This document shows positions 12,438-21,752 of a DNA stretch of 64,000 nt, piece after piece. The position numbers were made by a program, and so were the translations under genes. A model generated the notes under the pieces. It saw only the letters and a list, made by a program, of their open reading frames with translations. It was not told the origin of the DNA and did no database searches. Each line of letters starts with the position of its first letter. Within the stretch, counting starts at the first letter, position 1. This DNA is from Chelativorans xinjiangensis (lineage in GTDB: Bacteria; Pseudomonadota; Alphaproteobacteria; Rhizobiales; Rhizobiaceae). The DNA is taken from positions 186,001-250,000 of the forward strand of contig NZ_WQNH01000002.1 of NCBI RefSeq assembly GCF_009812055.1, in the 5' to 3' direction.

Positions 12438-12841
12438 TGGCACGCAGGGAGTTCACCAAGGCAACACGCCGTGCCGCCCTAGAGCGCTCACAGGGCCGCT
12501 GTGAGGCGATTGGCGCGTGGTATGGCCTAGAACCCGGGAAGCGCTGCAACGCGCCCCTGTCGGCCGGCGTGGAGTTCGACCATATAGACCTCGACGCCAA
12601 CTCGAAGGACAACAGCCTGTCGAATTGCGCGGCGACATGCATTCCCTGCCACAGGCACAAATCCGCCAAGCATGACACGCCGAAAGCCGCGAAGACGCTT
12701 CGGCAGCAGGACAAGGCGCGTGGCGTTTCCAAGCCTGCTGGCAATCTCAAGAGCCGACCATCTTTCCCCAAGCCATCGAAACCAGAGCGACAGGGCAAAC
12801 AGCCGTTGCCGCCACGCAAACTATTTGAGGCCATATCATGA
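12437..12841 (+). CDS. HNH endonuclease
   Basis: A 134-aa protein with RREFTKATRRAALERSQGRC, then GKRCNAPL, EFDHIDLDANSKDNSLSNCA and CIPCHRHKSAKHD. This is a classic HNH domain: zinc Cys pairs (RCEA...RCNA and CAATCIPC), catalytic His in FDHID, Asn in NSLSN and His in CHRHKS. Phage copies of this length often act with terminase or as small nickases; a basic Lys/Pro tail follows. Third HNH protein in this element. ATG shares its A with the previous stop. Confidence 0.88.
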   Translation: MARREFTKATRRAALERSQGRCEAIGAWYGLEPGKRCNAPLSAGVEFDHIDLDANSKDNSLSNCAATCIPCHRHKSAKHDTPKAAKTLRQQDKARGVSKPAGNLKSRPSFPKPSKPERQGKQPLPPRKLFEAIS

Positions 12842-13371
12842 CCACCGATAAACCAATGGACGTTGAGGCGCTGTGCAAGCGTCTAGAGGCAACTGGCGGC
12901 TACGGCCAAAGCGGCCCTCTGAAGCGCGAAGCTGCCATTGCCCTGCGCTCGTTATCCGCCGACCTTGAGAAAGCCCGCGAATTTGGGGGATGGATGAAGA
13001 AGCGCGAGCGGGACATCACTGCTGGAACGACAGAAACGATTGAGGCTCTTTTCGCAGAGCGCGATGTGCTGAAGGCCCGCTCTGACCAATTGCAAACCCT
13101 CATCCTCAAAGCCGACGATGAACGCGGTCTTGGCCCGGTTCTCATGGAGGCGGTTGATAAGATCGCAGCCGCCGAAGCCGAATGCGTCCGCCTCACCGCC
13201 AGACTAGAGGCTGCGGAGAGGGTTGTCGCACCATTGGCAGAAGCGGCAGACAGTTATGATCCACCCGAAGATGGTGACGACGATTGGGTGGCGTGGGCGC
13301 ACGACTTCACGCAGGGCCATCTTCGCGCCGCACGCGAATGGATGAAGGAGGCAAAGCGCCATGACGATTGA
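12838..13371 (+). CDS. Hypothetical phage protein (177 aa, coiled-coil)
   Basis: MTTDKPMDVEALCKRLEATG then a run of helices with heptads (LFAERDVLKARSDQLQTLIL; AAEAECVRLTARLEAAERVV). An acidic linker DPPEDGDDDW precedes a short C-terminal helix. Proteins of the type 'LxxRLEA...LRSLSADLEKAREF...' are common in rhizobial phages as modular early proteins of unknown role. ATGA overlap with the HNH gene. Confidence 0.7.
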   Translation: MTTDKPMDVEALCKRLEATGGYGQSGPLKREAAIALRSLSADLEKAREFGGWMKKRERDITAGTTETIEALFAERDVLKARSDQLQTLILKADDERGLGPVLMEAVDKIAAAEAECVRLTARLEAAERVVAPLAEAADSYDPPEDGDDDWVAWAHDFTQGHLRAAREWMKEAKRHDD

Positions 13372-14302
13372 CACAGACGCGCTCGCGCAAGAAATCAGAC
13401 GCGTTGACGGCAGCAATTCGCTTGGTGCCGGTGCTCTGGCAGAAGCATTGATGCCCTTCCTCTCCGCAGCCCTCGCCCATGCCCCGAAGGGTGATGTGGT
13501 GGGGGTGAGGGCGTTGGAGTGGATATTCCATCAAGGCGCTCAGGGTATTTCCTACGATGCATGGATAGCTAAAAGCCCTTTCGGTGAAGTTGCTGTAGTC
13601 CGTTACGGTGACGCTTCTTACGGGTGGTCATGGCCGTTCAATAAAGGCAACAAGCCGACAGAAGAAGCAGCCAAAGCCGACGCCAAAGCCGATTTCGAGG
13701 CGCGCATCCTTTCCGCCCTCGTTCAGAGCGAGGGTCATTCCTCCCCAGCCCCGGCGCAGGAAGCGGGGGCGGTCTGCATGGACTGTGGGCTCCCCTACGG
13801 TGACGCCAAGTTCCCGGACCTTGTTGTCCCGCATGACATATGGCGGCAGATCGCGCCGGATGATGGCCTGCTCTGCCCCAACTGCCTATGCGGTCGCGCG
13901 GCAAAACTAGGCATTGAATGCACGGCAACGTTTCGCTCTGGGCCGTTTGCCGCGTGGCGCGACAAGCCGGCGCAGGAAGCGGGGGCGGATCCGGAGTGGG
14001 GTGATCTAGTCCAGCGTCTCGAAACCATCGTTGCCGATCTCGGCGGCGAGCGGGAAATCCCGCGCCAGCATGACGACTATCCCATTGAATGGACCTTGGG
14101 AGACTGCCGGAAACTTCTCGCCCTCATCCGCTCTGCCGCTCCCCTTATGGTGCCGGAGGGTAATGCGGTGGCGTGGCGCGATGAATCCATGGCGCTACAC
14201 TGGATCGACCGCTATGCGTCCGGGATCGATGCCGAGCCCCAAATGGACCGCATTCTCTCGTGTGTCACCCCCTCCACAGAACCGGAGGGCGACCATGGCT
14301 GA
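13361..14302 (+). CDS. Modular phage protein with zinc-ribbon insert (313 aa)
   Basis: The N-terminal part (1-125, MTIDTDALAQEIRRVDGSNS ... VRALEWIFHQGAQGISYDAW ... AAKADAKADFEARIL) is an acetyl-like beta/alpha module found in many rhizobial phage proteins. A middle module has CMDCGLPYGD and LLCPNCLCGR, a probable zinc ribbon. A C-terminal helical module follows. The zinc-ribbon DNA is bounded by 22-bp direct repeats (13,751 and 13,977), suggesting a shuffled cassette. Function unknown. Confidence 0.7.
   Translation: MTIDTDALAQEIRRVDGSNSLGAGALAEALMPFLSAALAHAPKGDVVGVRALEWIFHQGAQGISYDAWIAKSPFGEVAVVRYGDASYGWSWPFNKGNKPTEEAAKADAKADFEARILSALVQSEGHSSPAPAQEAGAVCMDCGLPYGDAKFPDLVVPHDIWRQIAPDDGLLCPNCLCGRAAKLGIECTATFRSGPFAAWRDKPAQEAGADPEWGDLVQRLETIVADLGGEREIPRQHDDYPIEWTLGDCRKLLALIRSAAPLMVPEGNAVAWRDESMALHWIDRYASGIDAEPQMDRILSCVTPSTEPEGDHG
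13751..13998 (+). repeat. 22-bp direct repeats flanking the zinc-ribbon module
   Basis: Identical 22-bp copies at 13,751-13,772 and 13,977-13,998 (starting CCGGCGCAGGAAGCGGGGGC) encode PAQEAGA in the same frame in both places. Recombination between them would delete 226 bp, which is not a multiple of three, so loss would shift the frame downstream. Confidence 0.7.
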
Positions 14303-14603
14303 CCTGCGCGACCTCATATCTCGTATCGCAGCGCGGGATACGATATCAGATATTGTGCACGCACAGCGTCATACGAGCCGCATCTACGGCTCGGACGACA
14401 TAGCAGACAACATACTCGAAGCCCTAGCAGCCGCAGGCTACCGCCTTGTTGCTCCCGGCGATCCTGATCCAGTGAAGATTGCGGGGACGGCCCTTCGCAG
14501 GATTGCAATGGACCATCTGAGCGCCGCCGAACAGTCCGATGTGGCTCACAAGGCGCTCTGCGAGATGGGCCGCGCCCTGAAGCAGGAAGGGGGCGGGGAA
14601 TGA
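14295..14603 (+). CDS. Hypothetical phage protein (102 aa)
   Basis: MADLRDLISRIAARDTISDI then RIYGSDDIADNILEALAAAG and YRLVAPGDPDPVKIAGTALR. Helical; 'ADxILEALxAAGYRLVxPGD' is a frequent ending in rhizobial phage proteins. Its ATG lies 8 nt inside the previous gene. No family recognised. Confidence 0.65.
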   Translation: MADLRDLISRIAARDTISDIVHAQRHTSRIYGSDDIADNILEALAAAGYRLVAPGDPDPVKIAGTALRRIAMDHLSAAEQSDVAHKALCEMGRALKQEGGGE

Positions 14604-14830
14604 GGCTGACGGAAGCGCAGAGGCTTGCGTGGGGCGCGGCAGAAAACGCCGCTAGGAAGGATGACATAGCGGCGGTCAAGGGAGGGTTGATTCCACTTGA
14701 GGAGGCTCAGAAGAGAGCCCGGTACCGGTCCCGCAAGTCCGGCATGACGCCATCGCAGGCGCACCGGGCATTGATTGACGCCCAAATTGCCGGGCGCCGC
14801 TCCCTCTCTGAACAAGGGGAGGAGAGATAG
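14600..14830 (+). CDS. Hypothetical phage protein (76 aa)
   Basis: MRLTEAQRLAWGAAENAARK, then LEEAQKRARYRSRKSGMTPS and QAHRALIDAQIAGRR. Basic, helical; may bind nucleic acid. ATGA overlap with the gene before. Function unknown. Confidence 0.6.
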   Translation: MRLTEAQRLAWGAAENAARKDDIAAVKGGLIPLEEAQKRARYRSRKSGMTPSQAHRALIDAQIAGRRSLSEQGEER

Positions 14831-15037
14831 GTGACGAGACGCGCAGCTCGCATCACCCAAGACGAGGTATGCCGCATGGTCAAGGCCGTGCGGAGTTGCG
14901 GGCTTATCGTCGGTCAAGTCATTTTCAACGGCGATGAGCTGCGGGTTGTGATTAGCGGGGATATCGGGGATGGCCCAGCCCCGCGTATTGACGAGATCGC
15001 GAACGATGACGGGCTAATTCGGGAGCCGCAACCGTGA
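14831..15037 (+). CDS. Hypothetical phage protein upstream of integrase (68 aa)
   Basis: Starts at GTG directly after the previous TAG, with GGGGAGGAG just upstream. MTRRAARITQDEVCRMVKAV then RSCGLIVGQVIFNGDELRVV and PAPRIDEIAND. The helix-strand pattern 'ITxxExxRxVKAVxxxGxxVxxV' and the place just before int suggest an excisionase-like or accessory protein, but without a MerR-type HTH I cannot confirm that. Confidence 0.6.
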   Translation: MTRRAARITQDEVCRMVKAVRSCGLIVGQVIFNGDELRVVISGDIGDGPAPRIDEIANDDGLIREPQP

Positions 15038-16071
15038 ACGCCCCGATGAAGCTCAGGCTCCAGCACGTCACCGCCTATCCCAATAGGGATGGCTCTTTCC
15101 GTTACTATTTCCGGCGCCGGGGCCAGCCCATGGCGCGCCTGCCCGACGATCCTCTTTCGCCCGAGTTCATGGAGGCGTATCAGCGCAACCTCGATTGGGT
15201 TGCTCCAGCCGTCCATGCCGCCGAGGGTACATTCGCATGGCTCTGCGACCAGTACATGGACAGCGCCGAATTCAAGGGGAAGGCAAAGACCACCAGGGAG
15301 GCGCGCCGCCGCGTCATACTGTCGATGACGAAGGAGCGGATAAACCCTCGTTATCCTGAGACGTTTGCCATTGAACGCGCCCACAAGATCGGGCCCCGTC
15401 ATATCTCTGCCTTGCGCGACCGGAAAGCCGAGAGCCCGAATGCAGCCAACGAGCGGCTGAAAATCCTGTCTCAAGTTTTCAAGCTGGCCATCGCCAGGGG
15501 GTGGCGTGCGGACAACCCTGTAAAGGTCGTGGAGCGTCTCTCTGTTCCCCGTGGTGGCCACGATACAGCAACGGACGACGACATCACCGCATACCTCGCA
15601 AGGCACACCAGCGGGCCGGCATGGCTCGCCATGACGATCCTGAGGCACACAGGGGTTCGTGTATCGGATCTCCGCATTCTCGGCCGTCAGCATATTCGCC
15701 AAGGTCACCTCGTATTCGAGACGGTTAAGACCGGCGTTCGGTGCGAACTGTCGATCCATCCCGAGCTTATGGCGGCGCTGCCGCGCGATCAGATGACGTT
15801 CCTGACTAACGAGTGGGGCAGACCGTTCGCCAGCGACAAGGCTCTTTCGCAGCGTGTAGCGAAGTGGTTTCGGCAGGCGGGCGTGGAGAAGATGACGGCG
15901 CACAGTGTTAGAAAATGGCGTGCGACGAAGATAGCCGAGAATGGCGCATCAGAAATGCAGCTTATGGCGCTATTCGGCTGGAGAGACGCGAAAGAGGCGC
16001 GGCCTTATGTGCAGGCGGCGAATCGGCGCAAGATGGCCGATGAGGCGTCAGAGAAATTTGGTAATGTGTAG
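15034..16071 (+). CDS. int: Tyrosine recombinase/integrase
   Basis: A 345-aa phage integrase starting at GTG 15,034 (GTGA overlap; ATG at 15,046 is an alternative). The catalytic residues are visible: R209 in HTGVRVSDLR, K232 in VKTGVR, H290 and R293 in AHSVRKWRA, W316 replacing the usual His in FGWRD, and nucleophile Y325 in ARPYVQ. The N-terminal arm-binding part and core-binding part cover about 1-165. Its stop is 78 bp from the 3' end of tRNA-Cys, so it most likely recombines at that tRNA. Integrates and excises the element. Confidence 0.95.
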   Translation: MNAPMKLRLQHVTAYPNRDGSFRYYFRRRGQPMARLPDDPLSPEFMEAYQRNLDWVAPAVHAAEGTFAWLCDQYMDSAEFKGKAKTTREARRRVILSMTKERINPRYPETFAIERAHKIGPRHISALRDRKAESPNAANERLKILSQVFKLAIARGWRADNPVKVVERLSVPRGGHDTATDDDITAYLARHTSGPAWLAMTILRHTGVRVSDLRILGRQHIRQGHLVFETVKTGVRCELSIHPELMAALPRDQMTFLTNEWGRPFASDKALSQRVAKWFRQAGVEKMTAHSVRKWRATKIAENGASEMQLMALFGWRDAKEARPYVQAANRRKMADEASEKFGNV

Positions 16072-16104
16072 CGTTTAAACGACACTACACACGTATTCGT
16101 GTAG
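16065..16104. repeat. Inverted TGTGTAG repeats and CGTTTAAACG palindrome beside int
   Basis: TGTGTAG (16,065-16,071), CTACACA (16,085-16,091) and CGTGTAG (16,098-16,104) are alternating inverted copies, with a 10-bp palindrome CGTTTAAACG at 16,072-16,081 between the first two. They lie between the integrase stop and the tRNA. Candidate arm-type integrase or excisionase sites. Confidence 0.5.
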
Positions 16105-16149
16105 CGCGAAAGGTCATGACACTGAAAACGCAGCGGAAAATTTGGGAGG

Positions 16150-16200
16150 TGGAGGCCTCGCCCGGAATCGAACCGGGGTGCAAGGATTTGCAGTCCTCTG
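16150..16200. other. Probable attachment site (attR) in the tRNA-Cys 3' half
   Basis: The 3' end of tRNA-Cys faces the integrase, the usual geometry for tRNA-targeting integrases, which regenerate the tRNA on insertion. The core is expected within the anticodon-to-CCA half. The other copy (attL) must lie left of the window, so core length and identity cannot be fixed here. Confidence 0.55.
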
Positions 16201-16223
16201 CGTAACCACTCCGCCACGAGGCC
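16150..16223 (-). tRNA. tRNA-Cys (GCA)
   Basis: 74-nt tRNA on the minus strand. Acceptor GGCCTCG pairs with CGAGGCC, followed by discriminator T and an encoded CCA (16,150-16,152). The anticodon loop CTGCAAA gives GCA. The T-loop is the standard GGTTCGATTCC. Serves as the likely integration target of the prophage. Confidence 0.95.
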
Positions 16224-16420
16224 ATGCCGCTCATGAGCAGCGAGGAGGTTCAATAGGTGGCGCCGAAATTCGCGTCAAGCCGACATATGTCATTACTGAC
16301 GGTTTCCTGCGCATCTTCCGCGAGCGCCTTCCCCCGCGCTCCATGTAGTATCGGGACGGCAGAATGGGAACACGCCAGGCGATCGTCGTTGACGGTGACC
16401 GCATCCGGCCGCGGCGCCCG

Positions 16421-16711
16421 TCAGTCCCGCCTTCCCTTTCGCCGGTGCCACCAGACCTCGAGGCGCCGCCGCCACCGTCTGATAGCGGCCAAGTCGTAGG
16501 AAAGGATAAGCAGGCCCACGGGGATCATCCAGAAGCCGAGAACCGGCAGAAAGCCGAAAATGCCGAGCAGGACCAGCACGCCGCCGCTCAAGAGCCGTGC
16601 CGGACGGGAATGCGGAATAGGCAGGCGCCGCCCGGCTATGGAGACGTACGGCCGCTTCTTCCTGCCCGGATCATCGTCCGTGTCTTCCGGCGAGGTGTTG
16701 TGCTGTTGCAT
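16421..16711 (-). CDS. Small two-span membrane protein (96 aa)
   Basis: MQQHNTSPEDTDDDPGRKKR, then LPIPHSRPARLLSGGVLVLL and GIFGFLPVLGFWMIPVGLLI followed by a very basic tail (IRRWRRRLEVWWHRRKGRR). Two closely spaced TM helices with a GFLPxLGFWMxPxG motif, typical of an uncharacterised rhizobial inner-membrane family. An upstream ATG at 16,786 would add 25 residues. The 197 bp between it and tRNA-Cys shows nothing further. Confidence 0.7.
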   Translation of the reverse strand: MQQHNTSPEDTDDDPGRKKRPYVSIAGRRLPIPHSRPARLLSGGVLVLLGIFGFLPVLGFWMIPVGLLILSYDLAAIRRWRRRLEVWWHRRKGRRD

Positions 16712-16904
16712 TGGCTTCCGCTGTCCATTCCATTCAGCCTCCTCCGGCCCGGTTTCCCTCTTGCCGTACGTCGGGCGTCCCCCCATATGTGGCCATGCCG
16801 CGGCGAATGCGAGGCCGCCCTCGAAAATAGTGGAAAAAAGTCGCCGATGGCGCTTTGCAAAAGTGAAAGCTCTTTGCTATAGCCACGCGCCAGAGCACAG
16901 GCAT

Positions 16905-16979
16905 TCCCCGGTAGCTCAGCGGTAGAGCAACCGGCTGTTAACCGGTTGGTCGCTGGTTCGAATCCGGCCCGGGGAGCCA
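16905..16979 (+). tRNA. tRNA-Asn (GTT)
   Basis: 75 nt including encoded CCA. Acceptor TCCCCGG pairs with CCGGGGA, discriminator G. The anticodon loop CTGTTAA gives GTT, and the T-loop is GGTTCGAATCC. Independent of the prophage. Confidence 0.95.
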
Positions 16980-17053
16980 TTTCTTTCTTTACCGACGGTT
17001 GAAATACCGGAATTGCGCGGTTTTTTCTGCGTTGTCGTGCCGTCTCGGGCGTT

Positions 17054-17368
17054 TCAACGCCCTTTCCGGCCGCCTTTGCCCGATTTGGAAACGAAGTCCG
17101 CGGCCAGCCGCATCTCCCTTAGCGGGCGCACCTTGGTGATGCACTCGGCATAGATGGGGTGCGCCTTGTAGGCGGCGAGCGCGGCCTCGTCGCGGAACTC
17201 GCCATAGACCACCACGTCGACCTCCCCGCCAAGCTGATCGACCTTGCGGTTGATGCCTATCTCGAAGAAATCCGAATGCGGGATCTGCCCCAGGATGCTC
17301 AGTTCCTCGGCGATGCGCTCGACGTCCTCGCGCTTTCGGGCGCTGAAAAAAACGATGTGGCGAATCAC
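17054..17368 (-). CDS. Dabb (stress-responsive A/B barrel) domain protein
   Basis: A 104-aa protein, MIRHIVFFSARKREDVERIA then FFEIGINRKVDQLGGEVDVV and YGEFRDEAALAAYKAHPIYA. 'MIRHIVFF', 'DVVVYGEFxDxAALxAYxxHPxH' is the Dabb pattern: a dimeric alpha/beta-barrel domain of uncertain function, often linked with stress or small-molecule binding. It has a basic tail (KSGKGGRKGR). Lone gene next to a RIME-like repeat. Confidence 0.85.
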   Translation of the reverse strand: MIRHIVFFSARKREDVERIAEELSILGQIPHSDFFEIGINRKVDQLGGEVDVVVYGEFRDEAALAAYKAHPIYAECITKVRPLREMRLAADFVSKSGKGGRKGR

Positions 17369-17445
17369 GGGCGGCCTCCGGCTTTGTCACCCGCAGAACT
17401 CGTGCGACCGAGGGCAGGTTGTCAATGCGCCGCGCTGCCGCGCCC

Positions 17446-17567
17446 TAAGTGGCCTGACCCAAACAGATGGTCCCCATCTGTTTGGAAAAGTCAGCCCACA
17501 AGCTATTAATCCGGTGGGGCGATTTGTCCTGACAGATGGGGACCATCTGTCAGGATCGCACCACTGG
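17446..17567. repeat. RIME-like intergenic mosaic element, copy 1
   Basis: About 120 bp with two perfect palindromes: 17,459-17,485 (CCAAACAGATGG/CCATCTGTTTGG, 3-nt loop) and 17,528-17,554 (CCTGACAGATGG/CCATCTGTCAGG), joined by a conserved spacer with GCTATTAATCCGGTGGGGCG. A second copy in opposite orientation is at 33,035-33,156. Layout and size agree with the rhizobium-specific intergenic mosaic element RIME1 as I remember it. Confidence 0.85.
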
Positions 17568-17620
17568 CGTTCAGGTTCACAGCTTCCGCCAGCCACTCAC
17601 CCGACCACTCACCCAGCTAC

Positions 17621-19597
17621 TCATAGGGCGATGCGGTAGAGCGCAAAGCCCTCCTGCCCCTCACCCGCCGGCTCGATTGAAACCCCTTCCACGTCCGCCG
17701 CGAACGCGGCACCCTTCGGCCCGGTTTCGAACAGAACCGACGTGTTCTCCAGCGGCGCAAAACGCCAGTTGGCGTCGGCCGACGGGTTGATGGTGCCTTC
17801 TTCGATGATGTAGCGCACGATCACGTCGCGGTTGGTGTCGGGCGCCTCGAAGATCAGCTTGTCCGGCCCGATGGCGGGAAAGTTGCCGCCGCCGCCGGCG
17901 CGGTAATTATTGGAGGCGACGACGAATTTCTGTTCCGGGTCAATGGGTTCACCATCGAACATCAAGTCCGTTATACGGTGAGCGTCGGGATCGATCAGCT
18001 CCCCGTCCGACGAATAGCGCGACGGCTGGCTAAGATCGATCGCATAGGTGACACCGTCGATCACATCGAAATTGTAGGAAGGAAAGGCTGTGTTCAACAG
18101 CGGCTGGTCCGCCTTGCCTGGCTCTATCGTGTTGAAGATGCCGGCCGACCGCTCCAGCCATTCCTTCACATCCGCCCCGGTGACGAGCACCGCCTGTACG
18201 GTGTTGGGATAAAGGTAGAGGTCGGCCACGTGCTTGATGGCCACGTCGCCCGCCGGGACGTCCGTATAGTAGTCGGGACCGCCGCGCCCGCCCGCCTTGA
18301 AGGGGGCGGCCGCCGAAAGCACGGGAATATCCTTGTAGTCCGTGTCCTTCAGCATGTCCTTGATATACCAGACCTGCGCCTTCGAGACGATCTGCACCGA
18401 CGGGTCGTCGGCAACGAGCGCGAAATAGGAATGCAGCGGCGCGGAAGTCTTGCCGACGGGCGTGCGCACGTAGGTGAGCGTTGCCTGGTGGTCTTCGCGC
18501 ACCGCCTCTTCCACGTCTGCCTTGCTCTCCACCGTCGGCTTGACCGCCCGCTCGACGCGATCGAAGATGGGCCGCGCTTCGCTGGTGGAGCCGACGACCC
18601 GCCAGGCGTTGCCGTCGCGCTCGAGCATCAGGTCGATAAGCCCAAGATGCGAGCCCCAGAAGCCGCCCATCACGCCCGGCTTGCCGCCGATCAGGCCCTT
18701 GGCATTGTCCACCCCTTCCACGCCGTCGAACTTCGATCCCGGAAAATCGAGATGGCTATGACCGGTCACAACCGCGTCGATGCCATCGACGCCGGCCACC
18801 AGCAGGGAGGCATTCTCCAGGTTCTCCTCGTATTGCGCCGGGCCGACGCCGGAGTGCGAAAGCGCGATGACGATGTCCGCACCCTCCTCCTTCATCTGCG
18901 GCACCCAGGCCTCCGCGGACTTGACGATGTCGCGCGTCATCGCCTTGCCCGCCAGGTGTCTCGAATCCCAGGTCATGATCTGCGGCGGCACGAAGCCGAT
19001 GAGGCCGACGCGGATGGGATGCTCCTCCCCCGCTCCGTCCGTAAGCTTCTTGTCGAGGATGATGTAGGGTTTGAGGAAAAGCGCATCGTCGCGCGCGTTG
19101 GTGGCAAGCCCGCCCTTGGTCAGGTTGGCGCAGACGAACGGGAAATTGGCGCCGGCCAGCACCTTGAACATGAAGTCGAGGCCGTAGTTGAATTCGTGGT
19201 TGCCGAGGGTGGAGCAGTCGTAGCCGAGCGTGTTCATGGCCTTGATGATCGGGTGAACGTCGCCCTCCTTCATGCCGCGCTCGTAGGCAACGTAGTCGCC
19301 CATCGGGTTGCCCTGGAGAAAATCGCCGTTGTCGATCAGCATCGCATTGGTCGCCTCGGCGCGAATCTGGTCCATGATCGTCGCCGTGCGGGCCAGCCCC
19401 ATCGTGTCGTTGGGCTTGTCGGCGTAATAGTCATAGGGGAAGACGTGCACGTGCAGGTCCGTCGTCTCCATGATGCGCAGATGCGCCTGATTGGCGGCCG
19501 CCCGCGCGGAGAAGGGGTGGAGAGCAATCAACGCGCCGGTCGCGCCGGCTCCGGCAAGGAAGGAACGGCGGGAAATGGGATAGTGCGTCGCGGACAT
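17621..19597 (-). CDS. cpdB: Bifunctional 2',3'-cyclic-nucleotide 2'-phosphodiesterase/3'-nucleotidase
   Basis: A 658-aa periplasmic enzyme that hydrolyses 2',3'-cyclic nucleotides and 3'-nucleotides to salvage nucleosides and phosphate. A Tat signal is visible (SRRSFLAG, Arg10-Arg11, then an Ala-rich core to ARAA). The metallophosphatase domain carries [36 protein letters not shown] and GHSHLDFPG, the metal-binding motifs. The C-terminal 5'-nucleotidase domain has [16 protein letters not shown] 19,595-19,597 is preceded by AGAGGGA. It is divergent from the MscS gene. CpdB is usually Sec-exported in enterobacteria; Tat export fits folding with metals. Confidence 0.93.
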   Translation of the reverse strand: MSATHYPISRRSFLAGAGATGALIALHPFSARAAANQAHLRIMETTDLHVHVFPYDYYADKPNDTMGLARTATIMDQIRAEATNAMLIDNGDFLQGNPMGDYVAYERGMKEGDVHPIIKAMNTLGYDCSTLGNHEFNYGLDFMFKVLAGANFPFVCANLTKGGLATNARDDALFLKPYIILDKKLTDGAGEEHPIRVGLIGFVPPQIMTWDSRHLAGKAMTRDIVKSAEAWVPQMKEEGADIVIALSHSGVGPAQYEENLENASLLVAGVDGIDAVVTGHSHLDFPGSKFDGVEGVDNAKGLIGGKPGVMGGFWGSHLGLIDLMLERDGNAWRVVGSTSEARPIFDRVERAVKPTVESKADVEEAVREDHQATLTYVRTPVGKTSAPLHSYFALVADDPSVQIVSKAQVWYIKDMLKDTDYKDIPVLSAAAPFKAGGRGGPDYYTDVPAGDVAIKHVADLYLYPNTVQAVLVTGADVKEWLERSAGIFNTIEPGKADQPLLNTAFPSYNFDVIDGVTYAIDLSQPSRYSSDGELIDPDAHRITDLMFDGEPIDPEQKFVVASNNYRAGGGGNFPAIGPDKLIFEAPDTNRDVIVRYIIEEGTINPSADANWRFAPLENTSVLFETGPKGAAFAADVEGVSIEPAGEGQEGFALYRIAL

Positions 19598-19778
19598 GAA
19601 TTCCCTCTCTGGCAGGCCTTGATAACAAGGAAGAACTGTTGCGCCTAATGCCCGTCCAGTCCAGCAAATTCGAATGACGGCAGCGTGACGAAATGGGCCC
19701 CTTCCGCCACAGTTGTCGGGCCGTGGCGGTGACCTTAGTATTCCACGGTCAAGGGGCGCAAAAGGCAAGGGGTTGGTT

Positions 19779-21116
19779 ATGGAACAGCCAGTTGAGGCTC
19801 CCGATCTGGGCGGACTTGCGAATTCGCTCCTCGGCCTGCTGCGGCAAGGTTTCGACCAGGTAACCGAACCCTGGTTCGCCTATCAGCTTGTCATCATCCT
19901 GATCCTCTTCGCCAGCGCCAAGTTCCTGTCGCGCGGGGTCGTGCCGAGGCTGGAGGACCGGGCACGCCAGATCCACGGCCACCGGGGCTTCATGCGCATC
20001 GCGGTGGCGCTTATCCACCAGGCGGACTGGATCATCTTCGCAGCGCTCCTCTTCCTGGCACTGTCGGTCATGCGCGCCGTCACCTGGCCGAGCCGCAGTT
20101 GGCTGATCGCGGTGGTGCTGTCGCTCTCTTCGGCCTGGATCGCTGCCTCCGTTCTGTCGCGCGTCATCCGCAACAGGCTCGCCGCGCGCATTGTCGCTTG
20201 GTTGGTGTGGGTCTATGCCGCGCTGGTGATCCTCGGTCTCGACCAGCCGATCGCGGCCCTTCTCGATTCGCTTGCCCTCCCCCTGGGCGACTTCAGGCTG
20301 TCGGCACTGGTCGTCCTGAAATCGCTGCTGGTGCTGGCGGCTGCACTGTGGATTTCAGTGCTTGCCGGCAATTTTCTCGACGAAAGGGTGCAGCAGACGA
20401 CGGACCTTACGCCGTCGATCCGCGTGCTGGTCGGCAAGGTCGCCAAGATCGGCGTGATCCTGATTGCCGGTGCCGTCGCCCTTTCCACCGTCGGCATCGA
20501 CCTTACCGCCCTCACCGTCTTTTCCGGCGCCATCGGTCTCGGGCTCGGCTTCGGCCTGCAGAAGGTGGTCTCCAATTTCATCTCCGGCATCATCATCCTG
20601 CTCGACAAGTCGATCAAGCCGGGCGACACGATATCGCTCGGCGAGACTTTCGGCTGGATCCGCGAATTGCGCGCGCGTTTCGTCTCCGTGATAACGCGCG
20701 ACGGGCGCGAGTACCTCATTCCCAACGAGGATTTCATCACCGAGCGGGTGATCAACTGGTCGTTCTCGGACGAGCTGGTTCGTCTCGACGTGGAATTCGG
20801 CGTCTCCTATGACGCCGACCCGCACAAGGTCATCGAACTGGTGATCGAGGCCGCAGCGGGTGTCGGCCGTGTCGAGGCAAGCCGCCGCCCGGTCTGCTGG
20901 CTCACCGGCTTCGGCGATTCGTCCCTCGATTTCGTGCTGCGCTTCTGGATCCGCGATCCGCAGCAGGGACTGACCAATATCCGCGGCAAGGTGCTCCTGG
21001 CTCTCTGGGACGCCTTTAAGGAAAACGGCATCCAGATCCCCTACCCGCACCGCGAAATCATCATGAAACAGCCGCAGAAGCTGCCGGACGGGATGGCCGG
21101 ACTGCCGGCCGACTGA
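19779..21116 (+). CDS. MscS-family mechanosensitive ion channel
   Basis: A 445-aa inner-membrane protein with about five TM helices in the first 280 residues. The pore helix and beta domain are characteristic: [40 protein letters not shown], then [20 protein letters not shown]. It releases solutes on hypo-osmotic shock. AAGGGG lies 6 nt before ATG 19,779. The extended N-terminal TM region makes it longer than E. coli MscS (286 aa) and closer to YbdG/YjeP-type channels, but it lacks their large periplasmic domain. Confidence 0.92.
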   Translation: MEQPVEAPDLGGLANSLLGLLRQGFDQVTEPWFAYQLVIILILFASAKFLSRGVVPRLEDRARQIHGHRGFMRIAVALIHQADWIIFAALLFLALSVMRAVTWPSRSWLIAVVLSLSSAWIAASVLSRVIRNRLAARIVAWLVWVYAALVILGLDQPIAALLDSLALPLGDFRLSALVVLKSLLVLAAALWISVLAGNFLDERVQQTTDLTPSIRVLVGKVAKIGVILIAGAVALSTVGIDLTALTVFSGAIGLGLGFGLQKVVSNFISGIIILLDKSIKPGDTISLGETFGWIRELRARFVSVITRDGREYLIPNEDFITERVINWSFSDELVRLDVEFGVSYDADPHKVIELVIEAAAGVGRVEASRRPVCWLTGFGDSSLDFVLRFWIRDPQQGLTNIRGKVLLALWDAFKENGIQIPYPHREIIMKQPQKLPDGMAGLPAD

Positions 21117-21132
21117 CAGCAGGGTTCAAGCA

Positions 21133-21624
21133 TCAAGCCATTTCCGGCCGGATGCCGATTGCCGTGCGGTCGATCACCTCGCGCAGCGCGAAGGAGGAAT
21201 TGATCTTGATGACGTGCGGCATGCCCGTCAGCCATTCCTTGTGGATGCGTTCGTAGTCCTCCAGATCGCGTGCGGCGATCCTCAGGATATAATCGTATTC
21301 CCCCGACATCAGATGGCAGGACAGGATGTTGGGGCAACGCTTCACCGCCGCCTCGAACTCGGTCAGCGTCTTCTCGAACTGGCCGGTGAGCGAGATGTGC
21401 ACGATCACCGTCATTCGATGTCCTAATGCGGCGTTGGAAAGCTGGGCGTGATAGCCTCGTATGACGCCCGTCTTCTCCAGGGTATCGAGCCGGCGCGAGC
21501 AGGCCGATTGCGAAAGCCCCACCTTTTCCGCAAGCGCTGCATTGGAAATGCGCCCGTCCTGCTGAAGCGTGTCGAGAATGGCAATATCAATCCTGTCGAG
21601 CGGCATCCTTCGTATTTTCTCCAT
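21133..21624 (-). CDS. Lrp/AsnC-family regulator, divergent to alanine dehydrogenase
   Basis: A 163-aa protein: HTH_AsnC ([40 protein letters not shown]) and a RAM/AsnC ligand domain ([20 protein letters not shown]). By position it is the regulator of ald, as AldR/PutR-like Lrp proteins usually control the divergent amino-acid gene, with the amino acid as effector. The intergenic space (21,625-21,752) must hold both promoters. A shorter start at ATG 21,606 is possible. Confidence 0.9.
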   Translation of the reverse strand: MEKIRRMPLDRIDIAILDTLQQDGRISNAALAEKVGLSQSACSRRLDTLEKTGVIRGYHAQLSNAALGHRMTVIVHISLTGQFEKTLTEFEAAVKRCPNILSCHLMSGEYDYILRIAARDLEDYERIHKEWLTGMPHVIKINSSFALREVIDRTAIGIRPEMA

Positions 21625-21752
21625 CGATACCTATATTTTACGCAAGAAATAACGAAAGCGGACCGACAAGGCAAACCACTTCGCAAGGACGTGCGGGGCC
21701 GGTTGCGCTACTTTTGCGTATCGAACCCCCCACATGCTGGAGATCGCCTGAA

